A stretch of 56,989 nt of DNA. Source: Bacillus sp. MRMR6. Its GTDB lineage: Bacteria > Bacillota > Bacilli > Bacillales > Cytobacillaceae. Of the stretch, positions 43,458 to 51,582 are shown piece after piece. The position numbers were made by a program, and so were the translations under genes. Position 1 is the stretch's first letter. Each line of letters begins with the position of its first letter. The stretch is taken from assembly GCF_001940785.1 (NCBI RefSeq), contig NZ_MSLS01000018.1, positions 7,033-64,021 on the forward strand, written 5' to 3'. The notes beneath the pieces are model-generated. The model did not search any database and had not been told where the DNA came from. It worked only from the letters and a program-made list of their open reading frames with translations.

Positions 43458-44849
43458 ATGAACTTTGTTAGTACACGTGGAAACGTAGATAAAATTGGTT
43501 TTATTGATACGGTCATGATGGGTCTTGCAAATGATGGGGGACTATTAGTTCCTGAGAAAATCCCGCAAATCCCTGCAGAAAAGTTAAATGCAATGTCACA
43601 ATTAACTTACCAGGAGTTAGCATTCGAAATTTTCTCCTATTATGTTAATGGTGAAATTCCAGAACATGAGCTAAAAGAATTAATTGAAAAGAGCTATGCA
43701 ACTTTCCGCCACCCAGAGGTAACACCTGTTAAGAAAGTAAAAGATCAAATGTATGTATTGGAGCTGTTCCATGGCCCGACCTTTGCATTTAAAGATGTTG
43801 CTCTGCAATTTTTAGGGAATCTATATTCCTATGTAGCCAAGAAGACGGGAGAATCAATCAATATTCTTGGTGCGACTTCAGGGGATACGGGTGCATCAGC
43901 AATTGAGGGTGTAAGAGGAAAAGAAGGGATTCGCATTTGTATTTTGCACCCTCATGGGAAAGTAAGTAAGGTTCAAGAATTGCAAATGACCACTGTCCAT
44001 GATGAAAGTGTTTTGAATTTAGCGATTGAAGGAACCTTTGACGATGGTCAAAGAATCATCAAGGAATTATTCGCAGATGTTGATTTCAAAAACAAGTACC
44101 ACCTTCGAGCGATTAATTCGATTAACTTTGTTCGAATTTTGGCTCAAACCGTTTACTATTTCTATGCCTATTTCCAAGTGAATAAAGAGCAGGATGCAGA
44201 GACTGTTAACTTTAGTGTGCCGACAGGGAATTTTGGAGATATATTTGCTGGTTATCTAGCTAAAAGAATGGGGCTGCCGGTTGGTAAGCTGATTGTAGCT
44301 ACAAACGAGAACAATATTTTAGAAGACTTTATTCGTGATGGCATATACAAGCCTGGTGAGTTCCGCAGTACGTATAGTCCTTCAATGGATATCCAAGTTG
44401 CGAGCAATTTTGAGCGTTATTTGTACTATTTGGTTGGTGAAAATCCAAGTGAAATATCTTCCTTAATGGACATCTTTAAGAGGGAAGGCAAAATTGTCGT
44501 GAATGAGGAGCAGCTCCGACAAGTGAAGGCAGATTTTGCTGCACATGGAGTAGTAGGGGAGGAATGCTTGCAAACAATCAGCAAGTATTATACTGAAACT
44601 AGTTACTTATTAGATCCTCATACCGCTTGCGGTGTTGCTGCCTATGAAGTATGTAATGGCCCGAGTGAGGTTTGTGTAACACTTGCAACAGCCCACCCAG
44701 CAAAGTTTAATGAATCAATTGAGCGTTGTGATATTAAACAGACATTCCCTGAACAAATACAGGATTTGTTTAATAAGCCGCAATATCTGGAAGTTATTGA
44801 GGCGGACAAAGAAGAAATCGTCCGTCACTTGAAAAAATTGTTTAATTAA
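43458..44849 (+). CDS. thrC: Threonine synthase (long form)
   Basis: A 463-residue PLP enzyme of the long threonine synthase class (N-terminal YVSTRG-like block MNFVSTRGNVDKIGF). PLP lysine Lys112 in FHGPTFAFKDVA; phosphate-binding ATSGDTGASA; VPTGNFGDIFAGY. Known: O-phosphohomoserine to threonine. It is a different class from the short (about 350-residue) enzyme in the B. subtilis hom-thrC-thrB operon, and no hom or thrB is adjacent. ATG 43458 with TTGGAGG upstream. A TTGACA lies at 43402 without a clear -10; no T-box was seen. A strong terminator follows. Confidence 0.93.
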   Translation: MNFVSTRGNVDKIGFIDTVMMGLANDGGLLVPEKIPQIPAEKLNAMSQLTYQELAFEIFSYYVNGEIPEHELKELIEKSYATFRHPEVTPVKKVKDQMYVLELFHGPTFAFKDVALQFLGNLYSYVAKKTGESINILGATSGDTGASAIEGVRGKEGIRICILHPHGKVSKVQELQMTTVHDESVLNLAIEGTFDDGQRIIKELFADVDFKNKYHLRAINSINFVRILAQTVYYFYAYFQVNKEQDAETVNFSVPTGNFGDIFAGYLAKRMGLPVGKLIVATNENNILEDFIRDGIYKPGEFRSTYSPSMDIQVASNFERYLYYLVGENPSEISSLMDIFKREGKIVVNEEQLRQVKADFAAHGVVGEECLQTISKYYTETSYLLDPHTACGVAAYEVCNGPSEVCVTLATAHPAKFNESIERCDIKQTFPEQIQDLFNKPQYLEVIEADKEEIVRHLKKLFN

Positions 44850-44861
44850 TTGAAGGAATGT

Positions 44862-44896
44862 AAAGAGGATGGCCAAGTTTTTGGCCATCCTCTTTT
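44862..44896 (+). terminator. Terminator after thrC
   Basis: 15-bp perfect stem AAAGAGGATGGCCAA/TTGGCCATCCTCTTT with a short GTTT loop and a T-rich end, 12 nt after the thrC stop. Confidence 0.92.
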
Positions 44897-44940
44897 AGTA
44901 GAACGGTGTTTGGTAATGTCGATCATAAGTATGCAGCTTG

Positions 44941-45084
44941 TCATCTAGTATCCGCTACAAAGGATGATCCATCAGGTCTTTGTCCATTTTGCAGGTCGGC
45001 AATGGTTAGACCAAAATTCATTTGAAGATGGGGGTAATCAGGGAACTCCTTCCAGTCACCACCCCTCTCCGAAATAAAAAACTT
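44941..45084 (-). pseudogene. 3' remnant of a CwlK-like M15 peptidase
   Basis: On the minus strand the frame is open for 47 codons between an upstream stop (45085-45087) and TGA at 44941-44943. The peptide has GGDWKEFPDYPHLQMNFGL and LQNGQRP, the C-terminal signature of L-alanyl-D-glutamate peptidases of the CwlK type, including the zinc-binding His of DYPH. The rest of the gene, its start and its promoter are gone. The remaining gap (45085-45276) is AT-rich and I see nothing else in it. Confidence 0.7.
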
Positions 45085-45290
45085 CTATTATTACTTTCCA
45101 ACAATCATTGTTGTCCATTATTAAGCATAAACCTTAAAAAATACTTAAAATGTTTTTTCTCCAAGTTTTCACTATACATGATTAAACTTAATCAAGATCC
45201 AAAAATAAATAATAAAGGAAATCTCGTAGACATGATACTAAGATCCATTTGCAAAAAATATTATCTAGTTGCAGGTGAGGAGGTAACGCT

Positions 45291-45983
45291 TTGTTAATTG
45301 TACATGAATTGTTGTCTAAGATTAGAATTACTTCCAATTCCAATAACAAACTAGTTACAATTCACGGGAGTTTAGAAGATTTGAGGTGTGTTGGGATTGG
45401 AACTGATGCGGCAGTTTTTCAATACATTCATAACCCAGCATATGCTTTTAAGTTGTATGCCGATGATAAAAAAGAAAAAGTTCAAATAGAGGCAAAGGTT
45501 TACCAGAAATTGAAAGGATCACTGTTTTTTCCAATATGTTATGCGGTTAGTGATAGGTATTTAGTTCTGAGTTTTGAATCCGGCATTACACTGTATGACT
45601 GTCTCCTTCAAGGAATAAAAATACCCTATACCGTTATACAGGAGGTTGAAGAAGCACAGAGATATGCAAGAGCAAGTGGTCTAAATCCTCGTGATATTCA
45701 CTTGAAAAATGTATTACTTCAGAATGGCAAGGCGAAGGTGATTGATGTATCAGAATATTTGCGGCAGGGAAATGATTTCCGTTGGGAGCATCTAAAAAAA
45801 GCATACAAAGAATTCTACCATATATTCGAAGGCAGGACTGTTCCATATTGGTTACTGGAAATGATTCGAAGATGGTATAACAAAAAACAATATGATTCAA
45901 TTGAAAAATTTTTGAAATTCAGCTCAGATATAAAAATATTCTCGAGAAAGAAAAGGACTGGTAAAGTATTACCAAAAAAGTAA
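45291..45983 (+). CDS. Small kinase-like protein (YrzF/serine-threonine kinase-like)
   Basis: A 230-residue protein with a compact kinase fold. Catalytic positions are kept: GIGTDAAVF loop (35-43), Lys54 (YAFKLY), Glu67, catalytic Asp135 and Asn140 in NPRDIHLKNVLL, and metal Asp152 in VIDVS, replacing DFG. The large C-terminal lobe is reduced. TTG start at 45291, 6 nt after GAGGAGGT. Known: similar Bacillus proteins (YrzF-type) are annotated as putative serine/threonine kinases without known substrate. No partner gene is adjacent. Confidence 0.75.
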   Translation: MLIVHELLSKIRITSNSNNKLVTIHGSLEDLRCVGIGTDAAVFQYIHNPAYAFKLYADDKKEKVQIEAKVYQKLKGSLFFPICYAVSDRYLVLSFESGITLYDCLLQGIKIPYTVIQEVEEAQRYARASGLNPRDIHLKNVLLQNGKAKVIDVSEYLRQGNDFRWEHLKKAYKEFYHIFEGRTVPYWLLEMIRRWYNKKQYDSIEKFLKFSSDIKIFSRKKRTGKVLPKK

Positions 45984-45998
45984 AAGACATAGAATCAG

Positions 45999-46025
45999 TT
46001 TAGGAGCGGTAAGACCGCTCCTAAA
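45999..46025. terminator. Symmetrical hairpin between convergent genes
   Basis: 12-bp perfect stem TTTAGGAGCGGT/ACCGCTCCTAAA with AAG loop, between the convergent kinase-like and helicase-loader genes. No long T run, so a weak bidirectional terminator. Confidence 0.65.
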
Positions 46026-46039
46026 GGATACCGTCTGCG

Positions 46040-46378
46040 TCAAATCGATTTTCTTGTTGAATATTCGATGAGCCAGTCAGGTAATGTAACTCGTTTGGTG
46101 CTGTTGTGTTGCCATCCAATTCGCTCACGCCCTTCGTGGATCCATTCCTGTAGCGTATCCTGAAACTGATTCTCTTCAAAAGAGAATACAACAATATCAG
46201 CAATCGCCGGTGGAAAAGGGCTTTTTCTAATGTGATTTTTCAGTTTTTCCATCACCTTCTCATAATCCATTTCTGAACAAAATGAGAACCACTGCTGAAC
46301 GGTCTCATCTTTGAATGTACAGTTCGTATAGACAGATTCAATTAGTATTAATAGTTTCAATGCTTGTTCCTTAGTCAT
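46040..46378 (-). CDS. Replicative helicase loader/inhibitor (phage G39P-like)
   Basis: A 112-residue protein: helical N-terminal domain (KEQALKLLILIESVY, then VQQWFSFCSEMDYEKVMEKLKNHIRKSPFPPAIADIV) as in the phage SPP1 G39P family, followed by a probably disordered polar C-terminal part. Known: G39P binds the phage replicative helicase, blocks its ATPase and delivers it to the origin. GGAGG 7 nt before ATG 46378. No other phage genes surround it, so it is an isolated phage-derived gene, perhaps retained for another purpose. Confidence 0.72.
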   Translation of the reverse strand: MTKEQALKLLILIESVYTNCTFKDETVQQWFSFCSEMDYEKVMEKLKNHIRKSPFPPAIADIVVFSFEENQFQDTLQEWIHEGRERIGWQHNSTKRVTLPDWLIEYSTRKSI

Positions 46379-46562
46379 TGTATTTCCTCCGTAACATAAT
46401 CTTCGCCGCTCAACTCGTTTAACTTCGGATCTTAAGCTGTTTTACGTTATTCTTTGTCTCTATTTTTATCCTAATCCCCTTTTGGCAATACCCAAAGGTT
46501 GCAGTATAGAAAAAGGAAGGATAAGATTTTACTATACAAAACTTTTTAAATGAGGGATGATC

Positions 46563-47192
46563 TTGAATAAATGTAATAATATCTATTGTGTTGGTCGTAA
46601 CTACGCAGCACATGCCAAGGAATTGCAGAATGAAGTGCCAGCCTCACCTATGCTTTTTTCTAAACCAACTCATGCATTAGTAGAAGCTGCTGGTCAGGAA
46701 GTATTACTGCCAAATAATCGTGGATCCATCCATTTTGAGACTGAATTGGTCATCAGAATGGGTAAAGCCTATGAAAAAGGGATGACGGTGGATGAAATGG
46801 CAGAAGGGATGGCAATCGGCATAGATTTCACCCTAAGGGATGTCCAAAGTGAACTCAAGAAAAAAGGACACCCTTGGCTTTTAGCAAAAGGGTTTCCTAA
46901 TTCAGCGCTTGTGAGTCAATTCATTCCTTTCCCTGGAACTGAAGAATTGAAGAAAAGTGACTTTTCTCTCCTTAAAAATGGGGAGAAGGTACAGCAGGGG
47001 AACATAAAAAGTATGATTTTTGATTTACAGACTATCATTGAATTCACAGCCGAAAACTTTGGATTAGGAGAAGGAGATCTCATCTTTACTGGCACTCCTG
47101 AAGGTGTTGGGCCAATAACAGACAATGATCATTTATCATTACTTTGGGGAAATACTGTTCTTGGTGAATGCTTGATAAAACTGAAATCGTGA
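46563..47192 (+). CDS. Fumarylacetoacetate hydrolase family protein (FAHD1/YisK-like)
   Basis: A 209-residue FAH-fold protein: VGRNYAAHAKEL (near 10), metal-binding HFETELVIR (Glu pair), GIDFTLRDVQ, WLLAKGF and FTGTPEGVGP. Length and motifs fit the single-domain FAHD1 class that acts on acylpyruvates or decarboxylates oxaloacetate with Mg2+. TTG 46563 lies 6 nt after GAGGG; ATG 46557 overlaps that site. It stands alone; exact substrate unknown. Confidence 0.85.
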   Translation: MNKCNNIYCVGRNYAAHAKELQNEVPASPMLFSKPTHALVEAAGQEVLLPNNRGSIHFETELVIRMGKAYEKGMTVDEMAEGMAIGIDFTLRDVQSELKKKGHPWLLAKGFPNSALVSQFIPFPGTEELKKSDFSLLKNGEKVQQGNIKSMIFDLQTIIEFTAENFGLGEGDLIFTGTPEGVGPITDNDHLSLLWGNTVLGECLIKLKS

Positions 47193-47198
47193 TAACGA

Positions 47199-47226
47199 AA
47201 AAAACCTTGCATCGCAAGGTTTTTTG
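47199..47226. terminator. Shared terminator between FAH-family gene and htpX
   Basis: AAAAAACCTTGC pairs with GCAAGGTTTTTT around ATC. A and T runs on both sides let it serve the two convergent genes. Confidence 0.9.
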
Positions 47227-47227
47227 T

Positions 47228-48109
47228 TTACTTCATGCTCAAACGCTGAATCCGCTCATCAAGGTCCGGATGTGTTGAGAAAAGTGATGATTTTCTTTGA
47301 TTATTAATCTTTAAAGTAGCAATGGAAGCTTGTTCTCCACCATTGATACGATTAGTATACGCTTTTAGCATTTTTAATGCATGAGTCATCTTGTCTTTCC
47401 CAGCAAGGTCAGCACCGCCACGGTCTGCATGGAATTCGCGATGTCTAGAGTAGGCAAAGACAACCAAGCTTCCTAAGATGGAAAATGCAATTTGGAACAC
47501 AATGACGGCAATAAAATGTACAATTGGAGCCATTTCTTCTCTTACGAATCGTGAAGCAATCCAGGCTGCGATACGCGCAAGGAAGACAACAAATGTGTTA
47601 ACAACTCCCTGAAGCAGGGTCATAGTCACCATATCTCCATTTGCAATATGTGCAACCTCATGGGCAATGATGCCTTCGATGGCATCGTCGTCCAATTCTT
47701 GAAGCATTCCAGATGACACAGCAACTAAAGAACGTTTCTTAGAAGGACCAGTGGCAAAAGCATTTACTTCAGGAGAATGATAGATTCCAACCTCAGGCAT
47801 ATGTGTTAGGCCAGCCGCTCTTGAAAGGCGGTGAACTTTCTCCACAATAACCCTTTCCATAGCTGACAAATGGCCCTCCGGTTTTAACACTTGAACATTC
47901 ATCATTTTCTTTGCCATCCACCGGGACATCGCTAGAGAGATAAATGCACCAGAGAACCCGATGACAGCACTAAAAATTAACAGCGACCCAAATTCAATTC
48001 CACCTTGTGCATTAATATAATTTCCTCCGCCAATGAGAGAAAAAATAATACTGATTGTTAGTAAAACCAGTACGTTAGTTAACAGGAAGTAAAAAATACG
48101 TTTACCCAT
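47228..48109 (-). CDS. htpX: Membrane metalloprotease HtpX
   Basis: A 293-residue M48 protease: two N-terminal membrane helices (about 5-25 and 38-60), [10 protein letters not shown] zinc motif, two further hydrophobic segments and the late [11 protein letters not shown] supplying the third ligand. Known: membrane protein quality control under stress. ATG 48109 is preceded by AGGGTGAGGAA; the frame extends to 48244 but the extra residues are not family-like. The [12 protein letters not shown] start matches other HtpX proteins. Confidence 0.94.
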   Translation of the reverse strand: MGKRIFYFLLTNVLVLLTISIIFSLIGGGNYINAQGGIEFGSLLIFSAVIGFSGAFISLAMSRWMAKKMMNVQVLKPEGHLSAMERVIVEKVHRLSRAAGLTHMPEVGIYHSPEVNAFATGPSKKRSLVAVSSGMLQELDDDAIEGIIAHEVAHIANGDMVTMTLLQGVVNTFVVFLARIAAWIASRFVREEMAPIVHFIAVIVFQIAFSILGSLVVFAYSRHREFHADRGGADLAGKDKMTHALKMLKAYTNRINGGEQASIATLKINNQRKSSLFSTHPDLDERIQRLSMK

Positions 48110-48243
48110 TTCCTCACCCTTAATAAAAATTTCAAGGTCATATGAACTTGATTTATAAATATATTTTAAATTATTCCATAGAAAATTGCAACAAATAAAT
48201 ACTATTCCCATAGTTTTAAAGGAGCAATTGTGAGAAGCAGACA

Positions 48244-48272
48244 TTGACTGAGGGATAGGAAAGATTTAGGAT
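48244..48272 (+). promoter_or_regulatory. Predicted promoter of the DUF1836 gene
   Basis: -35 TTGACT (5 of 6), 17-nt spacer, -10 TAGGAT (4 of 6), 38 nt before the predicted start. Confidence 0.45.
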
Positions 48273-48310
48273 AAAGACAATATATATAGAAGAAAACGGG
48301 GCTGATTAAC

Positions 48311-49045
48311 TTGGAATTATTCCAGCTATCGAGAAAAACCATGGCTGAATTTCTGTTTTCACTAACTAGTGTAGGTACAAAATTGCCAAAACAAATTCTT
48401 GAGGAAGCAAGGGCATCTATTATTGAAAAAGTGGTTAAGGAAGGAGCCTTAATAGGTTCAGGTACAGCCATGCCGCCCATTTTTGAGAAATTACTTAAGA
48501 CAAATTCACCAATCATTGGTTTATCTATTAATCAGATTGTTGAGTTGGGGAACCAGATTGAGTTTACACATTTAACACCAACAGCTGTACAAAATTGGGT
48601 CAAGAGGGAAGTAAAACAGTTGATAGGAAGTCCCCAGTTAGGGAAGAAGTATACAGTCGAACAGGCAGCGACCCTCTTTATTGTGGAGGATTTGAAAGCC
48701 TCACTTGACTTTGACTCAATAGGAAAAATTCTTGCCCTTTTGTTCAATAATCCGGAAGACCGTGAAGATGATGTAATTGATCCTCTTCGATTTTATCACG
48801 CATATGCGACCATCTTTGAAAAAATTTATTATCACTCAGGGGAAAATATGCATCAGAATATGGACCAATTTATCCAAAAGGAAGCTTTGAAACTGGTAGA
48901 AACTTTTGAAGAATTGAGTAGAGAACAAAAAAATATGGTATCAAGTATATTATTGACGGCTTCCTTGTCCGTTTTTTCAGCATATTATAAAACACTTACC
49001 AGAAAATATTGCACTGCTGCATTGTTAACTAATGGGGAATGGTGA
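48311..49045 (+). CDS. DUF1836-like putative DNA-binding protein
   Basis: A 244-residue protein of unproven function. The middle part (TPTAVQNWVKREVKQLIGSP followed by KKYTVEQAATLFIVEDLK and SLDFDSIGKILALLF) matches the DUF1836 pattern and resembles the MerR-type winged helix reading of that family. The last 20 residues are hydrophobic/basic. TTG 48311 is the best available start, with only a weak GGGG upstream; ATG 48341 is an alternative. It lies 41 nt before the AraC gene but need not be in its operon. Confidence 0.65.
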   Translation: MELFQLSRKTMAEFLFSLTSVGTKLPKQILEEARASIIEKVVKEGALIGSGTAMPPIFEKLLKTNSPIIGLSINQIVELGNQIEFTHLTPTAVQNWVKREVKQLIGSPQLGKKYTVEQAATLFIVEDLKASLDFDSIGKILALLFNNPEDREDDVIDPLRFYHAYATIFEKIYYHSGENMHQNMDQFIQKEALKLVETFEELSREQKNMVSSILLTASLSVFSAYYKTLTRKYCTAALLTNGEW

Positions 49046-49085
49046 GTCAAAGCAACGTTTTTAGAATTATAGAGGGAGGGCAACA

Positions 49086-50075
49086 ATGAATCATCAGCAA
49101 CTTGATAATTACCTTCGTAAATTTGACCATATTGAGGAAATACAAATTAAAACTCGTAAGAATGTTAATGATTTTGATGGTCGTGAACTACTTATAGAGA
49201 GTGGCAGTAATATTCCAAGAATGCAAGAAGAATATTTTTTTAATAAGGGACCTGTTTTTATCAATAAGCATCATCGATTCGCCGACATGCCCCTTCATAT
49301 GCACTCCTTTATAGAAATAAACTATATTTACTCAGGCGCCTGCAAACAAATTATTAACGGCAAGGAGATAGTTTTGACCAAAGGGCAAGTATGTATGTTA
49401 GACATAGACGTACCGCACAGTATTCCTGCACTGGGAGAAGGCGATATTCTAATCAATATTATTATGAAGAAAGAAACTTTCTCTGCGTCTTTTATGGGGC
49501 GTCTTGGAAACGCAGGGATTGTGTCTAATTTTTTGGCAAATGCAGTATCTAAAAACCAGAGACATGATCATTATATTTTATTTCACTCTCAAGACAATAA
49601 AAATTTACAATACATAATAAAAAACATAATGTGTGAGTTTTTTGATGAACAGGACTACTCCCTTGAGATGGTTCAATTTTATTTGCCCGTAATGTTTACT
49701 GAACTAATGCGTGTATATCAGATTGACATGAATTTCGAACTTACACGTACTGCTGGAAAGGCAAATATAATCGAGTTGTTACATTATATTGAGGAAAATT
49801 ACCATAATTGCAGCCTCACATCTCTTGCTGAAAAGTTTAATTTTAATCCTAACTATCTTGGCAATTTACTAAAGGAAAGAACAGGTATGACATTTTTGGA
49901 ACTCGTTCAAATGCAAAAAATGGTAAGGGCATCTTTATTATTAAAAAACACAACAAAAAGTATTGATGACATTGCTTTTGATATTGGATATGAGAGCAGC
50001 AGTTTTTTTCATCGGAAATTTAAACAGCACTTTGGGTGTACACCGAGTCAGTTCCGAAAAAAAAGGAATAGTTGA
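49086..50075 (+). CDS. AraC-family regulator with cupin domain
   Basis: A 329-residue regulator: cupin-like sensor (about 60-125; HMHSFIEINYIYSGACKQIING, CMLDIDVPHSIPA) and C-terminal AraC domain (about 228-325; CSLTSLAEKFNFNPNYLGNLL and IDDIAFDIGYESSSFFHRKF). AGAGGGAGGG precedes ATG 49086. It reads in the same direction as the symporter and GH78-like genes and most likely activates them; the sugar is unknown. Confidence 0.9.
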   Translation: MNHQQLDNYLRKFDHIEEIQIKTRKNVNDFDGRELLIESGSNIPRMQEEYFFNKGPVFINKHHRFADMPLHMHSFIEINYIYSGACKQIINGKEIVLTKGQVCMLDIDVPHSIPALGEGDILINIIMKKETFSASFMGRLGNAGIVSNFLANAVSKNQRHDHYILFHSQDNKNLQYIIKNIMCEFFDEQDYSLEMVQFYLPVMFTELMRVYQIDMNFELTRTAGKANIIELLHYIEENYHNCSLTSLAEKFNFNPNYLGNLLKERTGMTFLELVQMQKMVRASLLLKNTTKSIDDIAFDIGYESSSFFHRKFKQHFGCTPSQFRKKRNS

Positions 50076-50160
50076 CTAACTGTATTTACATACTTAGAAT
50101 TTCCTCTTAACCTGTAAAAAGAGCAGTTTTAACTGTAATCTGTTTATTGTATGCGGATTC

Positions 50161-50174
50161 AGAAAGCGGTTAAA
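50161..50174 (+). promoter_or_regulatory. Weak cre-like box before the symporter gene
   Basis: AGAAAGCGGTTAAA shares the AAAGCG core with the cre consensus but has two mismatches in the conserved ends (A for T at position 1, A for C at 13). Confidence 0.25.
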
Positions 50175-50223
50175 TATACATAAGAACTAGTTCAAGATAA
50201 AGTGATAAACAGGGGGAAATAGT

Positions 50224-51582
50224 ATGAACTCTACAGCAGGTGTATGGCGTCAGCGAATTGGTTACGGAGCAGCAGATCTTTCATGTAATCTTGTTTGGCA
50301 AATGATTGGGCTTTATTTAATGTTCTATTATACAGATGTCGTAGGTCTAGCAGCCGTTCAAGTTAGTTTACTGTTTTTGTTAACTAGGTTATTAGATGGT
50401 GTGACCGATATTACGATGGGAGTTATTATTGATAAAACCAATACAAAATGGGGGAAATCAAGACCATATTTTCTATGGGGTGCTGTCCCTTTCGCCCTGC
50501 TGGGTATTCTAGCATTCTATGTTCCTGACGTTGGACCAGCAGCAAAACTACTTTATGCATACATGACCTACATGGGACTATCAATGGCTTATACAATGGT
50601 AAATATACCACTTGCATCCATTTTACCAAGCCTAACTAGTGATCCTCAGGAACGGACGGTTCTCGCAACTGTACGAATTATCTTTTCATTTATTGGCGCA
50701 ACGGCAGTTAGTGTTTTTACAATGCCAATGGTTAACCTCTTAGGCGGCGGTTCACAAGCAAATGGATTTTTCTGGACCATGGTAATTTTTAGTGTAATTG
50801 CTAGTTTATTTTTCTTCTTCACATTTAAAAATGTAGAGGAAAAGGTACAGGTGCAAATTGAAAAGGTAACTGTAAAACAAGCATTTTCTACTTTGAAAGG
50901 TAACAAGCCGTATTACATTTTTGCCCTAAATATCTTATTCATGTGGGGATCATACTTTTTTCAGCAAGGTGCACTAATCTATTATTTTACTTATAATCTT
51001 GAGCGGCCAGATCTTGTTGGTATTATTGCTGGGATTGGTTCATTTGTCCCAATTGCGGGTACCTTTTTGACTCCTTTTATTGCGAAAAAGATGTTAAAGC
51101 GTACTTTATTTATGATTGCGAGCGTTGTCAACCTTACAGGTATATTAATTATGTTGTTTGCTGGTTCGGTTGTTTCTGTCATTATATTTGGAGCAGTAAT
51201 TGCTGCACTTGGCTTTGGTACTCGACAAAGCATCTATTTTTCCATGCAGGCCGACCCGGTTGATTATGGTGAGTGGAAAACAGGAATCAATGCGGCAGGA
51301 ATATTATCAGCGTTAAACGGTTTTATCGGTAAAGTCACAATGGCTGTTGCTGGTGCATTGTTTGGACTTATGCTCTCATGGGGCAACTATGTACCAAACA
51401 CTTCACAAACTGAAAATGCATTACTCGCTATTAAGATGGGGTACCTGATTATTCCAGCAGTCCTTGTTGTTATTTCGATGATTACTATGAGCTTTTATAA
51501 CTTAGATAAAATTTACCCGCAGATTCGAGCTGAAATTGATGCGCGTAAAGTAAAAAAGGAAAAGCAGGTGATAGCGGTATGA
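50224..51582 (+). CDS. GPH-family glycoside/cation symporter
   Basis: A 452-residue membrane protein with 12 predicted helices. GPH markers: GYGAADLSCNLVWQMIGLYLMFYYTDV at the start (helix 1), DGVTDITMGVIIDKTNTKWGKSRPYFLWG (helix 2-3 loop) and YFSMQADPVDYGEWKTG (helix 10-11 loop). Known: members import oligosaccharides with Na+ or H+ (XynP and YnaJ types import xylosides). AGGGGGAAATAGT precedes ATG 50224. It overlaps the next gene by 4 nt (ATGA), so it probably delivers that enzyme's substrate. Confidence 0.92.
   Translation: MNSTAGVWRQRIGYGAADLSCNLVWQMIGLYLMFYYTDVVGLAAVQVSLLFLLTRLLDGVTDITMGVIIDKTNTKWGKSRPYFLWGAVPFALLGILAFYVPDVGPAAKLLYAYMTYMGLSMAYTMVNIPLASILPSLTSDPQERTVLATVRIIFSFIGATAVSVFTMPMVNLLGGGSQANGFFWTMVIFSVIASLFFFFTFKNVEEKVQVQIEKVTVKQAFSTLKGNKPYYIFALNILFMWGSYFFQQGALIYYFTYNLERPDLVGIIAGIGSFVPIAGTFLTPFIAKKMLKRTLFMIASVVNLTGILIMLFAGSVVSVIIFGAVIAALGFGTRQSIYFSMQADPVDYGEWKTGINAAGILSALNGFIGKVTMAVAGALFGLMLSWGNYVPNTSQTENALLAIKMGYLIIPAVLVVISMITMSFYNLDKIYPQIRAEIDARKVKKEKQVIAV

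Noticed and set aside
45022..45297. 91-codon plus-strand ORF before the kinase-like gene
   Set aside because: It starts inside the minus-strand CwlK-like remnant, has no ribosome site and ends over the start of the real gene.
44863..46040. Prophage or genomic-island boundary between thrC and the helicase-loader gene
   Set aside because: Only one peptidase remnant and one orphan gene were seen; no integrase, att repeat or tRNA is present, so a boundary cannot be supported.
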